Positions 24,872 to 33,244 of a DNA stretch of 64,000 bases are shown here, one piece after another. The translations under genes were made by a program, and so were the position numbers. The stretch covers positions 1,643,978-1,707,977 of the forward strand of contig JBKBLN010000001.1 of the NCBI GenBank assembly GCA_046296415.1, read 5' to 3'. Under the pieces are notes generated by a model. That model did no database searches. It saw nothing but the letters and a program-made list of their open reading frames with translations, and was not told where the DNA came from. How positions within the stretch are numbered: position 1 is the stretch's first letter; each line of letters begins with the position of its first letter. The stretch is from CAYNRA01 sp046296415. Its GTDB lineage: Bacteria > Bacteroidota > Bacteroidia > Cytophagales > Spirosomataceae.

Positions 24872-27430
24872 ATGAAAAATTTTTTATTTCTGGCAATTTT
24901 TAGCTGGGTAAGTATTTCGTATGCTCAAAATGCGCCCACCATCAATGCCACACTTCAAGGTCAAATTTTAGATCAGAAGACCTCTGAGCCGGTCATTGGG
25001 GCATCGGTGGTCATTAAAGGTACCACCAATGGGGCCATCACCGATGTACAAGGAAATTTTGCTTTATTGACAGGGCAAAAGCTTCCATTCACCCTTGTCA
25101 GTACCTCTGTTGGATACCAAAAGAAGGAAATTGTGGTGGATAAATCCAATGTCCAGATTTATCTTCTGGCGGATGAGAATGCACTCGATGATGTGGTGGT
25201 TACCTCCCGCCGCCGGCAGGAATCCTCTCAAGTGGTGCCCATACCCATTACGGTTATTCGAGGCGTGACGGCTGAGGACGCGGGGGCTTTTCAAGTAAAT
25301 CGCATCAAAGAACTAACGCCTAACGTACAATTGTATGCCTCCAATGCTCGAAATACGACCTTGAACATTCGAGGACTTGGCTCAACCTTTGGGCTAACTA
25401 ATGATGGAATTGACCCCGGTGTAGGATTTTATGTGGATGGTGTCTACTATGCTCGTCCTGCCGCCACAGCACTTGACCTTGTGGATATTGATCGGATTGA
25501 GATTTTACGTGGACCTCAAGGAACCCTTTTTGGTAAAAATACCACAGCCGGAGCCTTCAACTTAACCACCCGAGCCGCCTCTTTCGATCCGGGAGCTACT
25601 GTCGAGGTAAGTTATGGTAATTATGGCTTTGTGCAAGCAAAGGCGTCTGTAACTGGTCCATTAAGCCAAAAAGTAGCCGCAAGACTTTCGTTTACAGGAT
25701 CTCAACGAAATGGATTTTTAGAAAATGTGCGTACCAAAGAATCGGTCAATGACCTTAATAATATCGGACTAAGAGCCCAGGTTTTATACCAGGTAAATGA
25801 CCAAACCAAATTGACTTTTGCGGCCGATATTTCAGATCAAAAACCAAATGGATATGGATGGCCCGTGGCTGGTGTCGTAACGACGCAGCGTCCTGCTTTC
25901 CGTCAATTTAATGCCATTATTGCCGATTTGAATTATCAATTGCCTTACAATTCTGCTTTTGAACGAAAGATCGATCACGATACCCCTTCTCGTGCAGACA
26001 ACCAGTTAGGGGGGGCATCGGTTCAGGCTGATATCAAGATAGGAAGCGGTACCCTAACTTCTACAACCGCATGGCGTTATTGGAAATGGGATCCACTTAA
26101 CGATCGAGATTACTTGGGGTTGCCTTCATTTACGGTATCAGCTGGAAATTCGTACCATGAACAGTGGTCACAAGAAGTGCGCTACGCAGGTTCATTTTCA
26201 GAAAAACTGAGCGGAGTAATCGGTGTTTTCTCCCTTTTTCAAGACCTAAAATCTGATCCAGTTCAAACAGAAGAAGTGGGCTCAGTGCAGTGGAGATTCG
26301 TACAAAATAATCAAAATCCACTTTGGCGTACGCCCGGTCTATTGGACAACTATGGTATTCGCACGACCAATCGGATCCGGAGTACTTCCGCGGCCATTTT
26401 TAGTAATTTGGATTGGGAATTTTCATCCGATTGGCATTTTTTACCAGGTATTCGCTTCAACTATGATGAAAAGAGAGCTGAATATGACCGACAAACCTAT
26501 GGGGGACTGTCGACAACAAACCCAGCCCTCCTTGCTTTGAAAAACAGTGTGTATACCAATCAAGCTTTTACTACTGCAGTAGATGAGACCAATTTATCTG
26601 GGCAAGTAACTCTTCAATATCGTCCTGAGAAATCAAAATGGCAAACCTTTGGTACCTACTCAATAAGCTACAAACCGGTTGGGGTAAATATTGGGGGTCT
26701 CCCGACGGATCAAGGCCGTGTTATGGTCGAACTGGCAAGGGTAAAGCCTGAGTTTGTTGAACATGCAGAGATCGGAGTAAAAACCCGACCAAGTTTAGCT
26801 TCTCAGCTTAATTTTACGATGTATTCGACCCGAATTCGGGACTATCAGACTCAGGTTCAATCTCCAGAGCCTGGAGTCAATCGGGGGTACTTGGCCAATG
26901 CGGAGCGAGTCCGAGTTCAGGGCTTTGAGGTCGAAGGTCAAATTCGCTGGAATAATCATTGGTCCTCTCAAGCCTCGTTTTCGTTTACGGATGGGCGCTA
27001 CGTTAGATTTACCAATGCGCCAGTACCAATTGAAAACGTAGGAGGTCCGGTTGCATTTGTGGATATTTCAGGCCAGGAACTTCCCGGAATTTCTCGCTAT
27101 GCAGGTTCCATTTCGACTGAATGGACGCAAAAAGGGTCTATTTTTTCTTGGAAGGGTAATTACTTTATAGGTTTGGATGGTTTTGGCCGAAGTACCTTTT
27201 CCTCCAGCCCTACACCATCCGCATTCTTGAATATCCCTGGATATACCCTATGGAATACACGAGTAGGTTTTAGAGCTTCAAATGGTGTAACTGTGCTCCT
27301 TTGGGGTCGCAATATTTTTAATACCAATTATTATGAACAATTGTTGGTGGCACCAGGAAGTACCGGACATTATGCTGGCATTTTAGGAGACCCTAGAACC
27401 TACGGAGTCACGGTACGCATGTCGCTTTAA
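24872..27430 (+). CDS. TonB-dependent outer-membrane receptor
   Basis: Outer-membrane receptor of 852 residues for TonB-driven uptake. Signal peptide MKNFLFLAIFSWVSISYAQ; a CarboxypepD_reg-like beta-sandwich (about 27-108, GQILDQKTSEPVIGASVVIK); a plug domain (about 120-240, LNIRGLGSTFG, IEILRGPQGTLFGKNTTAGA); then a beta-barrel ending in VTVRMSL with a terminal hydrophobic residue. The plug and barrel resemble FecA/FyuA-like receptors common in sphingomonads rather than SusC, and no SusD gene is next to it. The ligand cannot be read from sequence; an iron complex or a small organic molecule is plausible. It is transcribed alone, divergent from the thiolase. Confidence 0.92.
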   Translation: MKNFLFLAIFSWVSISYAQNAPTINATLQGQILDQKTSEPVIGASVVIKGTTNGAITDVQGNFALLTGQKLPFTLVSTSVGYQKKEIVVDKSNVQIYLLADENALDDVVVTSRRRQESSQVVPIPITVIRGVTAEDAGAFQVNRIKELTPNVQLYASNARNTTLNIRGLGSTFGLTNDGIDPGVGFYVDGVYYARPAATALDLVDIDRIEILRGPQGTLFGKNTTAGAFNLTTRAASFDPGATVEVSYGNYGFVQAKASVTGPLSQKVAARLSFTGSQRNGFLENVRTKESVNDLNNIGLRAQVLYQVNDQTKLTFAADISDQKPNGYGWPVAGVVTTQRPAFRQFNAIIADLNYQLPYNSAFERKIDHDTPSRADNQLGGASVQADIKIGSGTLTSTTAWRYWKWDPLNDRDYLGLPSFTVSAGNSYHEQWSQEVRYAGSFSEKLSGVIGVFSLFQDLKSDPVQTEEVGSVQWRFVQNNQNPLWRTPGLLDNYGIRTTNRIRSTSAAIFSNLDWEFSSDWHFLPGIRFNYDEKRAEYDRQTYGGLSTTNPALLALKNSVYTNQAFTTAVDETNLSGQVTLQYRPEKSKWQTFGTYSISYKPVGVNIGGLPTDQGRVMVELARVKPEFVEHAEIGVKTRPSLASQLNFTMYSTRIRDYQTQVQSPEPGVNRGYLANAERVRVQGFEVEGQIRWNNHWSSQASFSFTDGRYVRFTNAPVPIENVGGPVAFVDISGQELPGISRYAGSISTEWTQKGSIFSWKGNYFIGLDGFGRSTFSSSPTPSAFLNIPGYTLWNTRVGFRASNGVTVLLWGRNIFNTNYYEQLLVAPGSTGHYAGILGDPRTYGVTVRMSL

Positions 27431-27436
27431 AGTGTA

Positions 27437-28795
27437 TCATCGACCAATCCGGTCCACAAGTTGTTGAATAACTTCATCCAGTTCCCCAGCAGATTCAGAT
27501 AAGAGAGCCAGCCACTCTTTTCTATCCTCCGATGAAATTTCGGATTCCTGGGTCAGTAAATCCACAATGCCGAGTATTTTGGCCAGCGGGGATCGTATGA
27601 CATGGGACTGGATGAAGGCAACTTCTCTAAGTATCTCCAATTGGTTGTGAATCACCTTTGATGATTGAATGTGCGAAGTGATATCCGAAAACATCAAAAC
27701 CGTTTGGGCCTTTCCTCTAAATTCAAAGTCATTGGCATAGACCTCAAAAAATGATTTTTGGGTTTGGTTAGGCAAATATACTTCCAATACCTCATGAGTA
27801 GTTTCGGGTTCTGTTAGGTGGTAAACAAATGACTCCCAAGAGCTCATCATGAGGTCCTCTCTAAATTGAGGAGGAATCAAAACATCCAAATTAAGTCCAA
27901 GAACCTCTGCCTCCCTCCATTGAAATAATCGTTCGGCATAATGATTAACCCCAGCCACTTGAGTTTGAGGATCTAGAAGGACTATTGGCAGTGGGATGGC
28001 TTGCAAAATACTACGAAATCGGGCTTCACTTTCTTTTAGGTAGGTTTCTACTTGTTTTTTCTCTGTGATGTATTCTGAAACCACGGTAACTCCCAATAGT
28101 TTGCCATCAGCATGATAAATGGGATTCAGTCGAGTTTTGAACCAATACAGCTGATGATCAACCGACAACGCCGACATTTCCTTTTCTGCAGGCACTCCTT
28201 CTGCAGCTTGTTGGAATAATTCGTCAAATAAGGGTTTATTTTGAGGATCAAGATAATCTGGAAAATACCGGCCAATTTCGGGTACTTTATTCCGTAAACG
28301 TTCAATACTTTCTTTCGCAAATTGATTGATCTGAATTATTTTGGCATCCAAATCCAATAATATCATGGATTCACTAGCTTGATCAAACAAATCTTGCATG
28401 GCAGAGGCTTGAATTTCCAAGGCTTGGTGATACCACATTTCTTGGGTAATATTTTTAGAAGCAAAAATGACACCCACCGTTTCGCCACTGGAATTTTGGA
28501 AAGATGTCAGCTGATTCCGAAACCAATACGTTTGCCCATTATGTTCGGTAGGGGCATCAAACTCCACTTTTGAACCATTCCATGCTTCTTGGAATGTTGA
28601 GTTAAAGGTTTCTATATGGGGCTTCGGAACAAAATGAATATACGAATCACCAACTTGGGGCGATTTGCCGAAATAGGAATAAAGTAATTTGGATAATCCT
28701 TGATTAAAGGCAAGAATTCGACATTCGTGATCCAACACCACCAGACTTTCCGGTGCATGTTCTAGCACAGCATGAAGAATGTCAGGAGTGAGCAT
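27437..28795 (-). CDS. PAS protein ending in a histidine dimerisation helix without ATPase domain
   Basis: Soluble sensory protein of 452 residues. Three PAS domains are visible (about 8-130 HAPESLVVLDHECRILAF; 135-255 FDQASESMILLDLDAKII; 260-385 FRSILQAIPLPIVLLDPQTQ). The C terminus (about 390-452) is a HisKA-like helical hairpin with IQSHVIRSPLAKILG, which keeps the phospho-accepting His. The protein stops there, with no catalytic ATPase domain. It therefore cannot autophosphorylate in the usual way and may be phosphorylated by, or inhibit, another kinase. It lies downstream of the hybrid kinase, across a terminator hairpin. A second protein with the same ending is encoded at 32222-33244. 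Confidence 0.82.
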   Translation of the reverse strand: MLTPDILHAVLEHAPESLVVLDHECRILAFNQGLSKLLYSYFGKSPQVGDSYIHFVPKPHIETFNSTFQEAWNGSKVEFDAPTEHNGQTYWFRNQLTSFQNSSGETVGVIFASKNITQEMWYHQALEIQASAMQDLFDQASESMILLDLDAKIIQINQFAKESIERLRNKVPEIGRYFPDYLDPQNKPLFDELFQQAAEGVPAEKEMSALSVDHQLYWFKTRLNPIYHADGKLLGVTVVSEYITEKKQVETYLKESEARFRSILQAIPLPIVLLDPQTQVAGVNHYAERLFQWREAEVLGLNLDVLIPPQFREDLMMSSWESFVYHLTEPETTHEVLEVYLPNQTQKSFFEVYANDFEFRGKAQTVLMFSDITSHIQSSKVIHNQLEILREVAFIQSHVIRSPLAKILGIVDLLTQESEISSEDRKEWLALLSESAGELDEVIQQLVDRIGR

Positions 28796-28879
28796 GTACG
28801 TTTTTAGAGGGTTTGTGCCCTAAGTTTAGTCTTTTTTTACGTAGACCCAAAATTAAAAGGATAATTTATAGATAAAAGG

Positions 28880-28909
28880 TAAAAAAAGGGTGTTTTCACC
28901 CTTTTTTAC
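28880..28909 (-). terminator. Terminator of the hybrid kinase gene
   Basis: Stem GTAAAAAAAGGGTG / CACCCTTTTTTAC with a TTTT loop, overlapping the stop codon at 28906-28908 and ending in a T run on the minus strand. Confidence 0.7.
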
Positions 28910-31338
28910 GGGAGAATGACGAAGGAATTTAGCGTATCGAAAGTTTCTTTTTGGATTTCTTCCAGGTAAATTAAAACGCGCTTTGCCAGAGGAATAGGAT
29001 CTTTCCTTTTGGTACGAATCAACTCTTCAAGATCTACGATTAAGCTTACATCCACTCCCAAGACACCTAAAGAGCCTTTGATGGTATGTAAATCACGGGA
29101 TAAAAAATCAATTTCTTTTTGTTCTATACCTTTGGCTAAGTGGGTGGTTAAAGGACCTAGTTGTCCTGCCATTAGGTGAAGTAGTTCCTGTTGAAAGGTC
29201 TCATCTCCTCCAGTAAACGAATTCAATTCATCTAAACTGATGAGGTGTGGTTTGTTTTGTTCGGTGAGTGCTTTTTTTGAAATCCAAAATTCTATTTTCG
29301 CAAATAGTTCCTCTTTTTTATAAGGTTTTGGTTGATAATCATTCATTCCAGCATTCAAGCAATTATCCTTCTCATGCTGCAAGGCATGCGCACTTAAACC
29401 AATGATTGGAACTTGTACTAAATGTTCATTCCGTAGCTTGAAAGTAGCTTCCAATCCATCCATAATAGGCATCTGGATGTCCATCAAGATTAGATCATAT
29501 GGATTGGCCAAAAAAAGCTCGATTCCTACTTGTCCATTGGGGGCGGTATCCAACTGGTACTGGGTTTTGGAGAACAGGGTTTTTGCCAACCGAATGTTGA
29601 TTTCATTATCCTCGCACATCAAAATACGTGCTTGGGTGGTTTCAACGGATGAAGGTTTGTCTATGGATTCACATGGCTGCTGGCAGACTGTCATTGGAAT
29701 CTGAAACGACACCACCGTCCCTTTCCCCTCCTCACTTGACAACCAAATTGTGCCGCCTTGTTTTTCTACCAAATGCCGGCAAATACTGAGTCCTAGGCCA
29801 GTTCCACCATAATGATGCGATGTATCGGATGCCGCTTGATGGTATCGTTCAAATACGGCTTCTGTACGGTGAGACGGGATCCCGATTCCTGTATCTTTTA
29901 CAAAAAATTGCAAAGTATAGGGGGACTCCTTGGCTACTTTTACGGTGGTGGTTACTTCACCTTGTGAAGTAAATTTAATTCCGTTACTGATTAAATTTAA
30001 GAGGATCTGATTCAATCGCTTGGAATCCCCCATTACCTGCTCGGGTATGGATTCATCGATGTGGTACCGAATGGAAATACCTTTCTCTTGTGCTTTGACC
30101 TTCAACATCGAATGCACATGCTCGATCACCTCTCGCAATTTGAAAGGTTCTTGATGAAATTGGAATAAGCCAGCTTCTATTTTTGAATAATCCAAAAGAT
30201 CATTTACTAAGTGAAGCAAATTATCTCCAGCATATTGAATGCTTTTCAATTGCTGCGCTTTGATCTCTTCTTTTTCCGATTCTAATAAGATATCCGTGTA
30301 GCCTAAAATGGCATTAATGGGCGTTCGGATCTCATGACTTAAATTGGCAATAAAAATGTCTTTTTGCTTATTTAGATGGTCGGCCTTTTGTTTGGATTGT
30401 CGTAACTCCCCCTCAATAGAAACCTGTCGTGTAATATCCTGGCTAATTTGGAGGATGCGATCGACTTGTCCATGCTCATTGAATGTTGGACAAAAAGAGG
30501 AATAAAGCCACACTTCATGACCATGGGCATGGAGGAACTTGATTTTTCCATGATATGTTTTTCCACTCATTAAATCCGACCAAAAACTTTCCCAAGAGGG
30601 GACCTCTGCAGTGGGAATAAAATCAGTAAATGGTTTATTGACCAGTTCTGGGATAGAGTACCCAATGAATTCTGCGAAATGCCCGTTGACTTGCAAGATT
30701 TTTCCAAAAATGGAAAACGTACTCGTGATGTGAGAGGACGTAATGGACTCAAACAGCCGTTGGTAAGATCGCTCTTGGTTACTACGAAAAGCTTCCGTCC
30801 GAGACAACTTACTCTCCAAGGCTTTTTGCAAGTGGAGGTTGGATTGGTAACTATCCAAACGTTGCTGAAAATACGAGGCAACATGACGGCCAATTAAAAT
30901 CATTTGGTTTTGCACTTCCTCCGTCAATATTTTTGGCTCAAAGTCAATGATACCATAAGAACCAATAATCTCCCCCGATTTAGATTTTATCGACATCCCA
31001 GCGTAAAAACGAATCTTAGGGTCCGCCTGAACTAAACTCAAGTCCTGAATTTGAGGAACCAATCGTGCGTCCTCCACAATAAAAAGTTCCTTCTCCTGGC
31101 AAATCGCAAACTGACAAAATGTATCATGAAATGGAACTCGCTCTATTTCAATTCCAACTTGTGCTAGCTGGATTTGCTCTTGGTCGGTAAACAAAGAAAT
31201 GAATGCCACCGGGACACAAGCAATTTGAGTTGTTAGCTGAACCAAACTTTGCAGACCAGGATCTGTACCCAGCGGGTGATCATCGTATCCAAGCCATTGG
31301 ATAAATTGATGATTGGTTGTATGCAGTAGCGGGTTCAT
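28906..31338 (-). CDS. Hybrid histidine kinase GAF-PAS-HisKA-HATPase-REC-HPt
   Basis: Cytoplasmic phosphorelay kinase of 810 residues with no membrane segment. Domains in order: GAF (about 25-165), PAS (about 205-305, ILQVNGHFAEFIGYS), HisKA with His335 in ANLSHEIRTPINAILG, HATPase (about 440-560; N box NLISNGIKF, DTGIGIPSHR, GGTGLGLSIC), receiver (about 580-700; LILMDIQMPIMDG), and a C-terminal HPt domain with LHTIKGSLGVLG. All relay sites needed for His-Asp-His transfer are present, so the phosphoryl group can leave via the HPt to a separate receiver, possibly the single-domain regulator at 31773 (inference). It is preceded by a 434-base gap holding a candidate small RNA. Confidence 0.93.
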   Translation of the reverse strand: MNPLLHTTNHQFIQWLGYDDHPLGTDPGLQSLVQLTTQIACVPVAFISLFTDQEQIQLAQVGIEIERVPFHDTFCQFAICQEKELFIVEDARLVPQIQDLSLVQADPKIRFYAGMSIKSKSGEIIGSYGIIDFEPKILTEEVQNQMILIGRHVASYFQQRLDSYQSNLHLQKALESKLSRTEAFRSNQERSYQRLFESITSSHITSTFSIFGKILQVNGHFAEFIGYSIPELVNKPFTDFIPTAEVPSWESFWSDLMSGKTYHGKIKFLHAHGHEVWLYSSFCPTFNEHGQVDRILQISQDITRQVSIEGELRQSKQKADHLNKQKDIFIANLSHEIRTPINAILGYTDILLESEKEEIKAQQLKSIQYAGDNLLHLVNDLLDYSKIEAGLFQFHQEPFKLREVIEHVHSMLKVKAQEKGISIRYHIDESIPEQVMGDSKRLNQILLNLISNGIKFTSQGEVTTTVKVAKESPYTLQFFVKDTGIGIPSHRTEAVFERYHQAASDTSHHYGGTGLGLSICRHLVEKQGGTIWLSSEEGKGTVVSFQIPMTVCQQPCESIDKPSSVETTQARILMCEDNEINIRLAKTLFSKTQYQLDTAPNGQVGIELFLANPYDLILMDIQMPIMDGLEATFKLRNEHLVQVPIIGLSAHALQHEKDNCLNAGMNDYQPKPYKKEELFAKIEFWISKKALTEQNKPHLISLDELNSFTGGDETFQQELLHLMAGQLGPLTTHLAKGIEQKEIDFLSRDLHTIKGSLGVLGVDVSLIVDLEELIRTKRKDPIPLAKRVLIYLEEIQKETFDTLNSFVILP

Positions 31339-31570
31339 GTTGTGTTAGGAGGGTATACTATTAACGAATAAAAACATTTTTATCTTATTAACCATGAAAT
31401 TCACCCAAAATTTTCAACAAATAGATAAAATATTGAATAAAAATACTAAAAAAAGCAATTAAAAATATATTTTAATAATTCATTTTTAACTGAAATTTAT
31501 AATTTATGTGAATTATTAGGCCAGAAGCCCCTTATTCACAACATGTGAAATAATGTTTAATTAAAAGGAA

Positions 31571-31598
31571 CCCACCACTGAAATGTGCCAGAGGTGGG
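31571..31598 (-). terminator. Hairpin ending the candidate small RNA, or attenuator
   Basis: Six-bp GC-rich stem CCCACC / GGTGGG with a 16-base loop; on the minus strand it is followed by TTCCTTTTAATT. The U run is short, so termination may be partial. Confidence 0.4.
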
Positions 31599-31627
31599 CT
31601 CAAGTAAGGAGGAGTTTGGAAGGGGAC

Positions 31628-31660
31628 CTAAATAACCAAAAGCGGAAGTTCGATACTCAT
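31628..31660 (-). CDS. Possible 10-residue peptide within the candidate small RNA
   Basis: ATG to TAG frame encoding MSIELPLLVI, in the middle of the predicted transcript and upstream of its hairpin. No clear ribosome binding site is visible, which is usual in Bacteroidota. A frame this short can arise by chance; it is listed because it lies inside a promoter-terminator unit and could act as a leader peptide. Confidence 0.15.
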   Translation of the reverse strand: MSIELPLLVI

Positions 31661-31728
31661 CAACAACGGTTCAATTGTCTATTCTACTCGTTGTATATCA
31701 AAAGATGATAACTTCACTAATTTTGATT

Positions 31729-31758
31729 CAAAGGTATAAAGAAAAATTTACATTGCAA
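31729..31758 (-). promoter_or_regulatory. Promoter of the candidate small RNA / hybrid kinase leader
   Basis: Minus strand TTG (31758-31756), 19-base spacer, TACCTTTG (31736-31729): exact Bacteroidota consensus. It lies just after the stop of the single-domain regulator gene at 31773. Confidence 0.5.
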
Positions 31759-31772
31759 GCAAAAAATTAACT

Positions 31773-32168
31773 TTATTCAAACCGAGGAATCGCGAATTCC
31801 CAATAAGGCAGGATAATATTGCAGAGCTGTTCAAAACCTTGAGCATCATCAGGTTTACTGAAAAATCCGTTGGCATGTAAATGATAGGCTTTTTGTAGAT
31901 CCGGTGCATGCGAAGAGGTAGAAAGGCAGACGACCGGTGTTCCACGGAGTGATTCATCGGATTTGATTCGTTCCAGCAGTTCGAAGCCATTCATCAGCGG
32001 TAAATTGATGTCTAGTAGAACCAAGTGAACGTGATTCTTCTGTAAAAATTCCCAAGCGGCGGCACCATTTTTCGAGACAAACAACTCGATCGAATACCCT
32101 AAATCTCGGACCGTTTCTTTGAATAAAAAAATGTCCCCCTCGTTGTCCTCCACCAATAGGATACGCAT
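31773..32168 (-). CDS. Single-domain response regulator
   Basis: Stand-alone receiver of 131 residues with no output domain, similar to the Rcp1/CheY-like type. MRILLVEDNEGDIFLFKE holds the acidic pair, LVLLDINLPLMNGFEL the phospho-acceptor Asp, CLSTSS the conserved Ser/Thr, and FFSKPDD the Lys. It probably relays phosphate between kinases of the island or controls a partner by binding. It is about 50 bases downstream of the REC-PAS gene and has the same direction. Confidence 0.92.
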   Translation of the reverse strand: MRILLVEDNEGDIFLFKETVRDLGYSIELFVSKNGAAAWEFLQKNHVHLVLLDINLPLMNGFELLERIKSDESLRGTPVVCLSTSSHAPDLQKAYHLHANGFFSKPDDAQGFEQLCNIILPYWEFAIPRFE

Positions 32169-32221
32169 GTACTCCGTAATTTCAAGATTTTAATCTATGA
32201 AAATTATAAAAAAATTATAAA

Positions 32222-33244
32222 TTAATTATCAATGGATTGCGCTTTGTCGACAATTTGGCGAATTAAGTGGTCCAAATTCATTGCCGATTCTACCATCATC
32301 TGCCAAATAGGGGAATTGCCATCGGCAAAATCTTGTTTCTCCTCTTCGGATAAATTGGGCAAAAGTTCCATCAAACCCAAAATTCCACTTAAGGGTGAAC
32401 GCACCTCATGGGATTGGATCCGGGCTATTTCTTTCAATTGCTTATTCTGTTCCTCGATGGCCCGCATCCGATGAAACCGTTCGGTCACATCGTGGGAGAG
32501 CATCAAACAGGCTTTTCTCATTTGCCAATCGATGATCTGACATTCCAACTCGACATAGATCGAATTTCCATCGGCTTTTACATGTCGATATATAGAAGGC
32601 TTGACCGGTTGTTTTCCTTTTTGAAGAGATTGGATTAGTTCTTTGGTGACCTCTAGATCGTCTGGAAAAACAACCTCCTCATATTTTTTCTCCAGTAATT
32701 TTTCGCGAGAGTATCCATAGGTCGAAATGGCCGCTGAATTAACATCCAAGATCTGCAATAAGTCTAGATCAAAAATCCACATGGGTTGTGGACTTAAATG
32801 AAATAGATCTTGGTATTTTTTTTCTGTTTCTCGGATCCGCGCTACATATTTTTTTCGCTCTAAATTATAGACTAGACTTTTATAAATAGAGGTGGGGGAT
32901 AGGTCATCCTTAACAAGGTAATCAGCTGCTCCAGATGCCAAGGATTTGATAGCAAATGATATATCCGTGAATCCGGTTAAAACTACTACCGGAATTTCAT
33001 TGGCCAATGTTATCACTTCCCGAACCAACGTTTCGCCACTTAAATCAGGAAGAGTTAAATCCAAAAAGATGATGTCCCAATGATCGTTTTGATTCGATAG
33101 GATGTGCTTGAATTCCGCAAAGTTTTTCGCACGTTGAATGGAAGGCCGCCAGACCATTTCATGTAAAAATTCGTCGATTAAAAGAAAATCACCTGGATTA
33201 TCCTCCACCACCAATACCTGATAGGTCGTTCGATCAAGACTCAT
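32222..33244 (-). CDS. Receiver-PAS protein ending in a histidine dimerisation helix without ATPase domain
   Basis: Soluble protein of 340 residues from the start MSLDRTTYQVLVVEDNPGDF. An N-terminal receiver (about 8-125, IIFLDLTLPDLSGE with phospho-acceptor Asp) is followed by a PAS domain (about 140-265, FHLSPQPMWIFDLDLLQILD). It ends with a HisKA-like hairpin containing RIQSHEVRSPLSGILGLMEL. It stops about 60 residues after that His, with no ATP-binding domain. The ending is closely similar to that of the protein at 27437-28795. It could accept phosphate on both Asp and His as a relay element, or modulate a full kinase. The start at 33244 overlaps the upstream kinase stop by 11 bases; the longer frame to 33274 is less likely. 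Confidence 0.83.
   Translation of the reverse strand: MSLDRTTYQVLVVEDNPGDFLLIDEFLHEMVWRPSIQRAKNFAEFKHILSNQNDHWDIIFLDLTLPDLSGETLVREVITLANEIPVVVLTGFTDISFAIKSLASGAADYLVKDDLSPTSIYKSLVYNLERKKYVARIRETEKKYQDLFHLSPQPMWIFDLDLLQILDVNSAAISTYGYSREKLLEKKYEEVVFPDDLEVTKELIQSLQKGKQPVKPSIYRHVKADGNSIYVELECQIIDWQMRKACLMLSHDVTERFHRMRAIEEQNKQLKEIARIQSHEVRSPLSGILGLMELLPNLSEEEKQDFADGNSPIWQMMVESAMNLDHLIRQIVDKAQSIDN

Larger units (their letters stand above)
31562..31723 (-). ncRNA. Candidate small RNA in the sensory island
   Basis: The 434-base gap 31339-31772 contains a complete minus-strand transcription unit: a consensus promoter (31729-31758), then about 150 bases of higher GC than the AT-rich flank, then a terminator-like hairpin (31571-31598) followed by TTCCTTTT. 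The predicted RNA is about 160 nt and contains an 11-codon frame. It could be an independent regulatory RNA, or a leader with attenuator for the hybrid kinase gene downstream. The rest of the gap (31339-31560) is AT-rich and I see nothing else in it. Confidence 0.35.
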
